64,000 nt of DNA from Persicaria tinctoria (lineage: Eukaryota; Streptophyta; Magnoliopsida; Caryophyllales; Polygonaceae): positions 992,001 to 1,056,000 of the forward strand of contig JBANSL010000004.1 of the NCBI GenBank assembly GCA_037127255.1, in the 5' to 3' direction. How positions within the stretch are numbered: position 1 is the stretch's first letter; every line of letters starts with the position of its first letter. Below are positions 14,001 through 25,977 of the stretch, one piece after another. The position numbers and the translations under genes are program-made. The notes beneath the pieces were generated by a model. It was given only the letters and a program-made list of their open reading frames with translations, was not told where the DNA came from and searched no databases.

Positions 14001-14445
14001 TGTGCAGGTAGTTTCACAGCTTATCCTCTCCCCACCTTCAAAACTGTACTTGACGCAGTAGGAAGTCGTGGAAGACACGCAAGCGCGAGCCTTTGATGAT
14101 AAAGGGTTCGCAAGCGACGAAACCCTAGGAAATGTGCTTGGAATCCACCAAAAAGGGATCTTGGAATCCACCAAAGAGATAAAGAGAAAATTCTCTAAAC
14201 CAAAGTTTGATTAATAATATGAATGAATGATTATGGCTCATGCCTACAATTGCTTAAATAGAAGAAAACTAACCTAAGATAAAAGATATAACTTTCCTAA
14301 ATATATCATAAAATAAAAGATATAAGTTCCTAAATTATCTAAACTTATGCATCAAGTCAAAAAGGAAAAGATAAAACCTTAATAATAATCCATAACTAAA
14401 AGATAAAAGATAGCTCTTAAAAGATAGAATTTTGCTCCTGCATCA
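14001..14445 (-). repeat. probable solo LTR
   Basis: Read on the minus strand the 445-bp block starts TGATGCAGG and ends CCTGCACA, giving TG...CA ends with an 8-9 bp imperfect inverted repeat. Inside are a TATA-like CTATTTAAG followed by an AG-rich leader, a typical LTR layout. No primer-binding site or polypurine tract adjoins it and no target duplication was found. The call therefore rests on structure alone. Confidence 0.5.
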
Positions 14446-14656
14446 GTACTTCATAATCTTCATTCCAACAAATTAACCAACTTTGAATCTCTTTTTCACA
14501 GTGACATTCAATCTTGTTCTATATGTTTGTTTTCTGCCCATTTCAAACTCATTCAGAGAAAAGAGAGGGCAACAAAATCGATCAAGTACCTCCTTGTTAC
14601 ATATGAGCTTAATAAATAACTATAGTTGGCCAAAAAAACAGTAGCATGATTTATTA

Positions 14657-14899
14657 CTCCATCCGTTCGGCAAAACTTGTCATTTTAGCTTATTTTACAA
14701 GCTTTAAGGCAATTAACAAATGTACTAATTTATCCTCAATTATTACCCTTCTTTTTTACTTTATCGAAAACTACAACTAACAAACTATCAATCATATCAA
14801 GGGCATTTTTGTAAAGTGAAGGGCAAAATACCTATAATGACAAGTTTTCTTGAACAAAACTAACACCTTAAAGTGACAAGTTTTGCCGAACGGAGGGAG
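14657..14899. mobile_element. Stowaway-like MITE (Tc1/mariner)
   Basis: It is a 243-bp element with terminal inverted repeats of about 31 bp and two mismatches. The left end is CTCCATCCGTTCGGCAAAAC and the right end in reverse is CTCCCTCCGTTCGGCAAAAC. It is flanked on both sides by TA, the Stowaway target duplication. It has no coding capacity. Confidence 0.9.
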
Positions 14900-14901
14900 T
14901 A

Positions 14902-16656
14902 TTGTTTAAAGGAGCACAAAATCATAACAGGGCAAAAGTTACAAAACAAGCTCCAGTGTGAAGTTATAAAATCCAGTCATTGGCTTGCTTGATGCTTCCC
15001 CTTTGGACGAACATCAACATGATTCTTTCTTCCCTGTAAAGTTCCCAAAATCATATCCCCAAAACACTAAAGGGATCTTTCTTCTCTTTGATTACGCAAG
15101 GGTATGGTATCTATGCGATTGTGAGTGTAATCGATATCTAACTATTTCGTGTAGTAGCCTAGGTTTTTTGGATGTGCTTAGAATTTTTATGGCCAAAAAT
15201 AAAATCACTTGAATTTAGGTTTGACAACATTGGATGATTTGAATCGAGATAATTTTGACTTATAGTTGATTATAGGATGATTGCAAGTCTCGGGTACAAC
15301 TATATAGCATGTCATGTTCAGTTCGGCTCACTCAATTTTTTTTAAACTTATTTATAAGGAGCAACAATTTTGGAGGTGGTATTCTCTATTGGACTACCAT
15401 TTGAGTGTCATTTCAAATGAAAATGCTAAACTATAGATGAGAAACCAAAAAGGTCAAGTTCGATGAGAATTGCATCTATGCCACTGCCAGTCTGCCACCC
15501 TACTTGTTAGGCTCATTTCTTAACCTATGTTTTAATTCTAAGTGTTTTTTGGACAAATATGTGTATAAGCTATCTGATTGAATTCGAGATTGGGCCTCTG
15601 ATCTCATAAGCCCATGGGCTTTAAGCTTACTCGGTTACACATGTTTTTTGGCCCCTCCATGACAACGTCGCTCAGTTTGTGGCTCTGATTATATAAGGGT
15701 TGAAGAAACCCTAAATAAGTGAGAGAGTTGTTAGGGTTTATTATACTCTGTTCTTGTCTCCTACGACGATTTATAGGGTTTCACTTCCCTAGCGGCTTAG
15801 TGAGCGTTCATCCAAACATACTGATTTCAGACACTTGAGCTGAGAGATTTGTAGCTACATTGTCCTCTGGTTCTAGCCTTGGTGACCGGTGTTCTAGTTG
15901 AGGCTAATCGATTGTCACTTTATCTTCTCTCGTTTAAGTCCTTTACACCTATGTTTGTAAATCCACTTCATTATCAATCACTAAAATGTTCTCAAAAAAT
16001 ATGAAAGCACACTATATCATCACATCAATCATCATTTCTTTTTACTACTCCATAAACAAGAAGAGGAATGTTTTCAAAATAACAAATGATCTGGATGGAC
16101 GATTTTATAAAACGTCGTAAGACTAAGAGAAGATTAAAATTACAATTGTGCCTAGCAATAAAATATTCACTTGAATTTACTTGAGCAATCCTGATATCCT
16201 TGTTATATGCAATAACTGTTGATTATATGCAATAACTGTTGATACAGTATGTAATTTCTTTATTGTTAGATCACAATTTCACTATCGCCTTGTATAATGA
16301 GTTTCTTGAACTTCGATTGACATGTTATTCCTTCAACTTAGATTATAATGAAGACACGAATTCGGAATCTATACATACCGACTGGATCGGACTTGAAATG
16401 GGTATGGACCGTATGGTGTGGGTCGGATCAAATTTTAACAGTGTACTCCGTAGTATAATCTGTACCCCCAAGTCAAAATGTGAAATCATGGCAAATCTAT
16501 GAAACCCAATCAATTTCAGCAAAAGCTGATTGCTTTAGACAAAACCTCCAATCTCCAACCTTTTCCCCTCCATTAGCTCAACCCTTTCTCTCCTTCCAAG
16601 AACACCCCCCAAAAGCAGAAAGAATCAAATCACTTTCATTCACCATATCATCTTCA
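14902..16656. other. intergenic DNA upstream of the 16.7-kb gene
   Basis: The part at about 15,560-15,960 has LTR-like composition (TATATAAGGG followed by AAACCCTAA and a pyrimidine-rich leader), but no ends could be set. A 21-bp direct duplication (GATTATATGCAATAACTGTT type) lies near 16,200-16,240. No gene is seen before the ATG at 16657. Confidence 0.45.
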
Positions 16657-17595
16657 ATGCTTCCATTAAAGCTGGTTAGATCTCTAGTCCTTGGTGAGAC
16701 CATGCCCCATTTCCACTCCCATCGTCCTCATCATCGTCATCATGATGATGGTGATGCCCATGCCCATGATCATGAAGAAGAAGATGATGATGCAGCCATG
16801 GGTACAAGGCAACAGCCACCCATGCGGAGAACAAGGAGCAGAGCAAGAACGCCATTGCTGGTGTTTACCCCAACCAGAGAAATCATCCATGACACCTACA
16901 GATTATCCTCCATTGCCAGAGACATCGGTATGGACCTTTACCCTAACTCCTCACTCTCTCACATCATCTTCTCATGGCCATCTCCATCCCCGGTATTCCC
17001 GCCCTCCTCATCCGCATCCGCCTCCTCGTCGTCTTCTTCGTGCCGGCCGTCGTTCTCGTCGTCGACGCCATCGACGACGCCGTCAATTCACCACTACGAG
17101 CTCCCAAACGGCGCCGTCCCGCTCCCGTTCCCAACCCTAACCCTAGCCTCCATCTCCCTCCTCCGCTACTTCGTCTCCATCTCCAAAGGCCTCTTCAAAT
17201 TGGCCTTCTTCCACGGCGAATTGCGGCCCGAGGTCGACACCGACGACCGATTCAGCTCCTGGGACTGCTCCTCCCTCTCCCTCGTCTCCCGCGGGACGGG
17301 ATTTCGCGTCGAATCCATGGACGGCTTTTCTAGGGTTTTGACCGGGCATGGTTGGATGCTGTTTCAGACCCGTAGTAAATGCGATTCGGATGCACAGCAG
17401 AAGCAATTCTATGGATCAAATTCGGTGTTCTTGTTCAGGAAGGTGGATTCGAATCGGGTGAGGGCGAGACATGGGAATGGAGAGGGGAGGAGGATTAGGG
17501 AATTGAGGTTGCCTGCTTTGGATTTCAAGAACGTTCCTTTGAGGATTTTGCAGTACATAATACTGATGACTGATGACATCTTCTTCCTCGCTTGA
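16657..17595 (+). CDS. conserved plant protein of unknown function
   Basis: It is a single-exon frame of 312 residues, and the ATG at 16657 is the first in frame (the longer frame upstream starts from GTG). The N-terminus MLPLKLVRSLVLGE is followed by a His/Asp-rich low-complexity stretch (about residues 17-48). Next is a region with TPTREIIHDTYRLSSIARDIGMDL, then a Ser-rich linker (about 115-150). The folded C-terminal part ends LRILQYIILMTDDIFFLA. The layout recalls an uncharacterised plant family, but I cannot name a domain. The His-rich stretch could bind metal; that is only a composition-based guess. Possible 3' untranslated exons continue towards 17.9 kb. Confidence 0.75.
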   Translation: MLPLKLVRSLVLGETMPHFHSHRPHHRHHDDGDAHAHDHEEEDDDAAMGTRQQPPMRRTRSRARTPLLVFTPTREIIHDTYRLSSIARDIGMDLYPNSSLSHIIFSWPSPSPVFPPSSSASASSSSSSCRPSFSSSTPSTTPSIHHYELPNGAVPLPFPTLTLASISLLRYFVSISKGLFKLAFFHGELRPEVDTDDRFSSWDCSSLSLVSRGTGFRVESMDGFSRVLTGHGWMLFQTRSKCDSDAQQKQFYGSNSVFLFRKVDSNRVRARHGNGEGRRIRELRLPALDFKNVPLRILQYIILMTDDIFFLA

Positions 17596-18645
17596 ACCTG
17601 GCTAGGTCAGTTCAGCCCCTCCTCCATTCCTTGTTCATCATTTGATTTAAATTTGATTCGACTCATCTCTGAATTGAATTTTATGTATATTGCTAGTGGT
17701 ATCTGTCTTCAATTTATGCATCCCATTGTGTTCAGCAAACTTGGCTATTCCAAACACTATGAATCTAAGATGATGCACATACCATATAAGTTACCATTCC
17801 CTATTGCTTATATTAGACGGTATAAGTTTCCAAATTGATAATAAGCATATCTGCATATGCATATCAATGTCTTGTTGCGCAAATGTGTTGCAGGTGTTCA
17901 GACGATCTGTTCTGGGTTTTGATGATCATCTTGTATGGGTGCACGTTTTGCTTGGTTATGAAGCATAAATGCTGACAATTCACCACACTGGAACTCTTCT
18001 TAGGTGTACACCAGCATTTGGGTCTTTGGATGGAAGCTTCCTTGGATAGGCAGTGGCATGGATTACTAGCTGTGCTTTGCGAGATCAAGTGCTCATCGTC
18101 ATAATGCGCAACAAAACTTGTTCTGATAGCAGAAGATGCGGGTTCACCCATCCAAGATAGACATGACTCTGCTTATCCTGTCAATAGATAGAAATTGGCT
18201 CTGCTTATAGTGCTTACGTTTCTATGTTCAATCTCAAGATTTCGGAACCTCCTTATGTAAGCACTGACATTAGCCAAAAGTACAAACAAATTGCATATTT
18301 GTATGTTGAGAAAGGTGTTTCAGTTACAAGAAAAGTGCAATTGTGACTTACAAACATTACAATCTATTCAACGACAACTACAAAAGCTTATAGCTTTAAA
18401 GGGAAAGAATGACAAAATCAGCTAAAAAAACTGGTCCATTGCAAAGCGACATGTACAGCAGCTTGACCATTTACATATATGCAACATTTTAAGGCATTTT
18501 GTCTACTGAGGTAAAACAAGATAGCATCTGACACTATATCTTCTCAAATATGACCCAGTCTTCCAAGTTGTAGGAGCACTACCATGGTATGTTTTCTCCA
18601 TGTTAACTTGACAAGAGTAAGACTTCTATATAATAATGTAAGCCT
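17596..18645. other. convergent 3' flanks of the 16.7-kb gene and the RING-CH gene
   Basis: The region holds probable 3' untranslated sequence of both neighbours. A 95-codon frame on the minus strand at 17864-18151 has no recognisable content and was not called. Confidence 0.5.
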
Positions 18646-20699
18646 TCACGTTGTATGAGCAGAGTGTGTCCGGGATGCCCATATGCCAAACACGAGAAAC
18701 CAAAATACAAACAAGATTGCCCAATAACGTGCTGGCCCGTACCTGATTCTAGATAGCACGACCTGTAATGAAAAGGAACATGGTAAGATAGGAACTGTTA
18801 TGAATTGTTGTTTAATCAAAGTGATCCGAATATCTCATTGGGATAAACTGGCAAGTGGCAACGCTTGGCAGAACACTAATCATCGGGATAAAGAACACCC
18901 CAAGGAAGTATTTGAAACACCCTTTACCAATAATCATTTTTTGTAACCCTTGGGTCTGTTTTCCTTTTAGTTTATCCAGAATATGAAAACTAAATATAAT
19001 TTGCTTAAATTTTAAAACTAGTAGCAGCACTGCAGCCGTATGTAGAGAACAATATTGAGAAATTATGCAGTTATAAAACATACTCGATGCACAGGTGTTT
19101 ATAAGATTATAATTTCTCATTAACAGAACAAGTAGGTCTATTGAAAGAACATGCTGCAAAGTAAGACAAGGATTGCAAGTTGCAACATCAATTATCATTG
19201 TGTTACAAAAAGGCATACTTGGCGGGTTGGTTTATCGCTGTTAAATGAAGCAATCAACCACAGTTAAATAAAGAGAATTGCATAGAGTCAGTAACTTACG
19301 ATGCGGAAGAATATCACAATAGCTAAAGCACAGACTCCTCCCAAGAGAATATTTAGTCCATTTCTTGCCGTTCTCTGCAAAAAGATGTAATTTCAGCTCA
19401 CTTCAGATTAGTTTTGGTGAATTCAAATACAATGTATCAAAGTCTAAACATGACTAATAGACAATAGAAAGAACACCTTTGGCATGGAATCTTAAAACAA
19501 AACAGCCTTAAAAGAAATAGTGATGTATATACACTACTACGAATGATTATATGCTGCAAAGATTACAGATGTTATTATGTTATCAATATGAGCTCTGACA
19601 GTATTCTCTCCCAGCCATACAACTCAAAGCAACTGAATTACTATTTACACCTATCATACATCTATTGGTTCTCCTTTTGGCATTCCAACTTTTAGCTACT
19701 AAAAACAAAATATTCTGATTAGATCAAGCAGCTAAACGAGGCCACCCAAACATGGTGTATCATAAACAAGTGTTTTATTAAAATCTAAGATTAATGTACC
19801 TTTCCAACACGAGGGGCAATCAGCCAGGCAAAGATAACAGTCAGAAGACCTGTTGCGAGCAAAATTGCAGTACCTTCTACAGCCCATCTAGTAGCAGGAT
19901 TTTCAGTCTGGACAGCATTTTCCAATGGAAAATTTGAAGGCTGCCCCACAACCGATTGTGTAGCTGCGTGATCATTGTTGTTGTTAACATGTTGATTGCT
20001 GTTGTGTGGGTTGAACCACAATGAAATCTCACTTAGCCTCTGCCTTCTGATAGCAGCAACAGCATCAGGATCAACATCAGAACTGTTGTGCACCTGCATA
20101 GGATTGGGAACTCCACTTGCAGTCATTTCCCTCAATGTCTCATAATCCTTCAAAGATGCAAGAATTTTATTGAAGTCTGCACTTCTGATATTTTTTGCGA
20201 CAGACCCACATATTTCACAAACAGTTGACCCATGATTAATAAACCATTTCAATCCACAGGCATAGTGTACAAGGGCAAGATCGCTTTTACACGAGCAGCC
20301 AAGCTCAATCAGTGCATCTCGGTGGTGGGACAGACCCGACTCCACATCAGCATCACAAACAAAAACTTCCCCTTTAGGGCTAACAAACTCGATACGACCA
20401 TTTCCGTCATTTCCACTCGAACCACGTGGTTCATCCTCAGAATGCTTCAGAGCTTCTTTGCTGCTAGGTTTTTTATTTTCATCAACCCTATCAGATACCT
20501 GTATGGGAGGAATGATGGCTAGGAAACCCAAAACTACATCTCCCCCTTTATCAGATTCAACACATTGGCACACACGGCAAGTGGGTAAGCCCAAGTCGGT
20601 TCCCGAGCTACTCACTGATACATTTGAAGCCCTTGAACTATCACTCTTGGCAGGGGAAGAGCTCCCATCATTTTCCTTGGTTTGGTGTTCTTTACTCAT
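18646..20699 (-). CDS. membrane RING-CH (RINGv) E3 ubiquitin ligase
   Basis: There are three exons: 20699-19800, 19374-19300 and 18762-18646, all in phase with GT-AG introns, giving 363 residues. The C4HC3 RING variant is visible: C41-x2-C44, C135-x-C137, H145-x2-C148 and C161-x2-C164. Three hydrophobic segments follow: about 277-296 (AILLATGLLTVIFAWLI), 307-325 and 339-354 (WAILFVFWFLVFGIW). It is therefore a membrane-anchored ligase that would move ubiquitin onto nearby proteins from the cytosolic face. The gap between the first two Cys pairs (about 90 residues, acidic and Ser-rich) is much longer than usual for this finger. A TTG precedes the ATG at 20699. The leader probably contains an intron reaching to about 21.5-21.8 kb. 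Confidence 0.9.
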
Positions 20700-20702
20700 C
20701 AA

Positions 20703-21840
20703 GGTGTTTGAACTTGAGAAACCTCAAAAGATACTTGAAAACCAAGAATTACAACATCTCCCACCCACAACTTCCTACATAAAGTCATACAAAAAAGAAC
20801 AGTTACTACATTAAATAATATGCATGCTATACATTAAATATATTGATGCAAAACCACCTATTGTTTGCCAGGTGGCATTGAATAGGCCAGAGATTGAGAT
20901 GCCAATTGCCAAATGAGCTGGAAACAGGTCATTTGAGCAAAAACAATAAGCTTCAGATTCTCTACTCTTTGAAGTTTTCAGTATTTAATTTGGACCATTT
21001 GGTTATCATCATATGAAGGTTTATTGTACAGAAATAATGAAAACTAAGGTGCATTTCACATGTAATTCACTAGATCACACCATAACTACTAAATCAGTGC
21101 TTCAATTGATATGAAAAAATATCGCAGAAACACTGGAACAACATAGTTATCATTTATACATGTAGCTACACAAAATTTGCCTGGTGTTTACAGATGGATA
21201 AACAGTTTTACCAACAGATGTCCTTTGTGGAACAGACAAACTATGTACTCTGATACAGGCACCGCAAATAACTGAAAAATTACACAGTTCTCATCACCCA
21301 TCCCCAAAATCCGACGCAGAGATAATCTGCCTGGAGCTGGAACTGTTCCAGATCAACGATGATTGACACACACAATTGAGCTGATAAATTTGAAGAAAAC
21401 AGCGACGGAAAATCCAACAACTAAACCAATAGAGCAGAGAACGCGGAGAGGAAGAGGCAAACAAACCTTGCAGAATCAGATTCGGAAGCACAGAATGAGT
21501 AAACGACAAATTTTGAGATCCAGAAATTCTCGGCTGTACAGATCTATGTAGAGTGCATAGGGAGGTCCAAAGCAAAGTTTAACCGCTGGCAGTGAGTCGC
21601 CGGAAATCCCGCTTCGCCGCCTTTAGCTGGTGGATTGGGTTGACTGAGGGAGACGAGCTTTCCACGGAATCTCACTTGATTTCTTTGATCCAAATAAAAA
21701 GGAAATAAATCATTTGTGAGTCCAACCCATAGCCCAGAATCCAGATACTTCTCTGATCTGGGCACCTCCCTTTTCTGATATTTGGGGGCATTCCCAATCC
21801 CATCGACCTGCATCAACCGACTCGGAAACCCGACCCGATT
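20703..21840 (-). other. RING-CH gene 5' leader and promoter region
   Basis: A probable spliced leader exon lies around 21,300-21,800, where the sequence is less AT-rich and contains short frames without family similarity. No separate gene was accepted here. Confidence 0.45.
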
Positions 21841-22340
21841 CGTCTAACATTTTATCCAAACCCAACCAAAAAAAATTAGTTTATGTTGTACGCAATGCCA
21901 AAATTTCACCAAATGTACGATCATTTACCGACTTTTCGCATCGATAAACTTTTTTTTTAATTAAAAAAACTTGTCGACATCGAAAGCCAATAGACCCACC
22001 GTGTAATGAAAATGTGAAGATAGCAAGCTGAAAAACCATATATTTAAATCCGACTTGATCTGAATCGACTTAACACAACCCAAAACTAACCTAAACTCAA
22101 GATTGACACCAACTCGTTTATACCCAAATGAACCAATTTGGCCGTTTCACATCAACTCAAACTCAAAAAGACCCGAACCAATATATGCTTGAAATCACCC
22201 AACTCAAAACAATCAAAATCAGAGGTTGTATGTTTGACGGTTCGCCGTCTGCCGACTAGGTCGGCTTCTCGATGAATCAGATCTGTCTGACCTTCAAATT
22301 TTTACCTAATAAAACAAATCATAAACCATATGTCCTTAAA

Positions 22341-22412
<72 letters not shown>
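22341..22412. repeat. compound microsatellite (TG)10(TA)26
   Basis: Ten TG units at 22341-22360 run straight into about 26 TA units ending at 22412. The 21.84-22.34 kb stretch before it is anonymous AT-rich DNA. Confidence 0.95.
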
Positions 22413-22416
<4 letters not shown>

Positions 22417-22451
22417 AAACGGAAATAATTTGGCCATAAGAATAAACCTTA

Positions 22452-25050
22452 TATGCCAAGAGCATCCAGATGGATGAAATTGCGAAGCGCCGAGTCGTCA
22501 GGTGGGGATGAGCTCGAGAACACAACGTCAAGATGCGATAAGCGGTCCGCAGCTCAATTTGCTTCTCGATAGACATGACGAATCTCAGTAGAGAGGAAAC
22601 TACCTAAGGAGAATAGACTGTCAGAGACAATCATTTCAGAATCTTTAGAAGGCAACCCACAACCTTTAAGACTGTTAATAATGGTTAGGTTATCGCCTTC
22701 AATTACAAGTTTCGTTATGTTAAGTTCTCGTGCAACATTGATGCCATTCCATAGATCAAGACCCTCCGAACCAGAGATAGATGGGATTGAGGAAGGCCCA
22801 GCATCAAAGTAAACCGGGGTTCTTGAATAGATTCTTAAAATGAACCCGTAAGTACCTTTGGAGGGTGGGGAAAAGGCCCCGTCAAAGTTTAGTTTGTAGA
22901 TCCCTGTTGGGGATGGGGTTGCCATTTTGCTTTGTTTCCTCTTCTTGCCTTTGTGTTTTGGTTATTTGTGGTTTGTTGGTGGTGGTGTTGACTGTTGATC
23001 TTGAAGAGCATCATCGTTTGGCTTGGAAACATTCCATAAGAATGATTGATCTTTTATAAACGAGACAATTCCTCTTACATCAAGAACATTTATGCCAAAT
23101 AACGTTTTGTTTCGGAAGTACCAAATACTCCACCATGTGAAGGCTAGTTTTGAGAATCGCCGAGTTCCAATATTTTCCTTTATGTCTCGAATGGTCTTGT
23201 TTATTGTTGCTCTTTGCCGGAAGCAATTATTTATGATCATTACTAATGATGGGTCTATGGATATAATCACGTGAAATGGGGTAGCCCCATAGCAGATGAG
23301 CTTGGTCTTCATAATTTGAGTCACAATGTGGACACATAGTTGGTATCCCGACACCACGGGAGGCGAGTTTAACCGTAGTTGGGAATTGGGATGCCATTTT
23401 TTTGTGATCTTCCATAGTAGAGTTTTTACTTTTGGTGGTACATCTAGGTTCCAAATCCATTTCATGTTAGATTTTCGATGGTTCTTGGAGTTGTTAATCA
23501 TTTCAATTGCAGAGTTAGTAGAGAACCAGCCGTTTTTGCTCCATTTCTAGTACAGTCTGTCTATATGGATATTTTTGGGAATTGGGGTGAGTGCTATTGT
23601 TTTTGTTACTTCTTCTAGTAGTATAGTTTGTTACATAGTGATTAGTTTTCCTAAATCCAAGTCTTATCTTCCGTGATAAAATGTTGAACTGTTATGTTGG
23701 TGTCAATGTGTTGGTTAGTCATAATATAATCGGTCAGAGGCTCATTACGAAACCAGTGATTGGACCATAAGTTAATGCTATTTCCATTTCCAATTGACCA
23801 TCGCAAGCCTTCCTTAAAAAGGGGAATTAGTTTGGTAAGTTGAGACCATTGCCAAGACAAATCACCCTTTTTCTGGTAACGTAGGATATCTTGATTTTTG
23901 AGGTATTTTTCTGTCACAATGGTGACCCATGGGTTCTGAGGTTCTGCCAGAATTTTCCATAATAGTTTCAATTATAGGGCTTTGTTCATGTCTTCAAAGT
24001 TTCGGAGACCAAGTCCCCCATGCGACTTAGCCTTGCAGACCTCAAACCAGTCGACGAGCGGTTTGTGATGGGGTTCCTTGTTCCACAAGAAATTTCGATT
24101 TATCTTGTTCACTTCTGCGTGTATTGCTTTTGGTAGTAGGAAACATTGCATTAGATGCAGATGTTTGGCCGAGAGTGTGTAGGGTACAACGTCCAACTTG
24201 CGACAGACAATTAGCCTTCCATTTGTGGAGTTGTGATTTAGTTGTGGATAGTAAGTCTTGAAAGGTATCCTTAGTTGTCCGGCCACAAATAATAGGGCAG
24301 CCTAGATAAGGCCCCAAGTTGTTCGTAAATGGGATCTCAAGTTTGTTGTGTAAAGTATTTTTTACGTTTGTTGTTACGTTTAGTGTTGTTTGAAAATGTG
24401 ATTTATGTATGTTTACTTTTTGTCTCGACAGGGAGGAGAATTCCCTGAGCACCTTATTAATTTGGTCACAGACAGTTTTAGTGGCCGACGTGAAAATGAC
24501 AATATCATTGCAAAAGCCAGAAAGGGTATTCTGGATCCATTTCGAGTGATCGATATTCCTAGGTGAGTTCTAGGCTTAGCAAATTCTTCATAGAGCCCAC
24601 AAGCTAGAATTTCAGATAGAATGAGGAATAGGTATGGCGACAGAGGGTCTTCTTGTCTGAGGCCTCGTTGTGCAGCAAAGAGCTCAGTTGGTTCGTTATT
24701 TACTAACACCGAGTAGGTTATTGTAGTTATACATTCAATTATCCAACCAATGAACCGGGGAGAAAATCCAAAGATGCCCATAGAAAAAAAAGAAGAAGGA
24801 AATCCCAATCGACCATGCCGAATGCCTTCTTCATGTCTAGTCTCACAGTCATCCATCCAGAATTCCAGATTGTCCCTTTTTCTTAGAAAATGAGCGAAAT
24901 ATTTCATTTGCTATTAATATGTTGTCTTGTATTGCTCGACCTGTTGTAAAGGCACTTTGCAATGGGTTTATGATTTTAGGTATTACCTTTTTCAATCTAG
25001 ATGACAGAACCTTTGAAATGATCTTGCAGTGGGTTTATGATTTTTTTTAG
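22452..25050 (-). pseudogene. L1-type LINE, 5'-truncated and frameshifted
   Basis: Read on the minus strand from about 25,020, reverse transcriptase comes first (GRAIQDNILIANEIF, then LDMKKAFGMVDWDFL and QRGLRQEDPLSPYLF near 24,690). The thumb and connection region follow in several broken frames (24.4-23.65 kb). A zinc-binding zf-RVT segment lies at about 23.5-23.2 kb (WIWNLDVPPKVKTLLWKI). An RNase H domain ends the element (KLNFDGAF, about 22.9-22.55 kb). The order RT, zf-RVT, RNase H is that of plant L1 elements. At least four frameshifts or stops were seen. The endonuclease domain is missing, as expected of 5' truncation. Confidence 0.9.
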
Positions 25051-25977
25051 TTGTTGTCATAAAGATGACAGAGTACAAGTTTAAATTAAAATTACAAGGA
25101 GTTATCTCAAATAATCCAATGCAAGAAAGGGTGAATAAGATGAATTAAATAAATCATTCGAAACTCAATTGAGCTTAAGCCCGATTAAGCAATTCTAATT
25201 TATTAAACTGAAACCCGATTGAATTAAAACTCAAGTTCCTTTAAATCTAGTAATCTAGACTTGGTGCCTTATAAATCTTAAAGAGCAGAGCAATGCATTC
25301 TTTCAATCCAAATGTAAAGCACTGGAAATAGATGGACGTTTTTTTACAAGCATCTCATTCTCGAATGATAAAAACTCAGCAAGGAATTATCTTTACATTA
25401 TTGGGCTGCATACACCTTAACTACAACGCTTACAAATTACAACTGAGTGAGAGTTCAACTGCAACACCTTTCTTGTGGTATTACAAGGGATCGGCGACAG
25501 CAGCAGCAACACCCGCCGCCTAGCAGCCTAGCCTATACAAAGGCCAGCAGATTAACCATTTCGAAGCCATGAATGTCTCAGGTGAAGGGTTCTGTATACT
25601 CGCACTGATTCGCACCAGCGCCTATATTGGTTGGAGAAAGAGGAGTTCTGGTTTATGCCAGCAATTATGAGCTCGCTGGTACAACAGGTCACGAGAACAA
25701 ATAAATAAATATCAGTCTGCCGGAGTTACGTTCATGGGATCAATCTACTAATGCCAGGCCTTATGAGCATATACTTTCATCTACTCTAGGGTGAGTTTCA
25801 CATGTCCATATGCCATTGCTTATTCAGTACTTTTGCTAATAAGGTTAGTAATCAGCCGAAGTCAATGATAATAAGATAAAGCATGCGTAATGTGTATAAG
25901 TTGTCCATCCTGTTGGCCATGCCAGACACAGCCTAACTCAATTTCAACTCTCAAGACAAATTGTAACTCGGCATTAC
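25051..25977. other. 3' flank of the CDKE gene
   Basis: This is probable 3' untranslated and intergenic DNA, mildly AT-rich, with a short GCAGCA-type run near 25,500. No gene is seen. Confidence 0.5.

Noticed and set aside
15560..15960. Possible further LTR with TATATAAGGG and AAACCCTAA.
   Set aside because: No TG...CA ends, primer-binding site or second copy could be identified.
17864..18151. 95-codon minus-strand frame.
   Set aside because: No domain and no splice partners; probably 3' flank of the neighbouring plus-strand gene.
21544..21816. 90-codon minus-strand frame upstream of the RING-CH gene.
   Set aside because: No family content; position and composition fit a 5' leader exon or promoter.
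22341..22412. The TG/TA microsatellite as the 3' tail of the LINE.
   Set aside because: About 40 bp of other sequence separates it from the end of the RNase H reading, and no target duplication ties it to the element.
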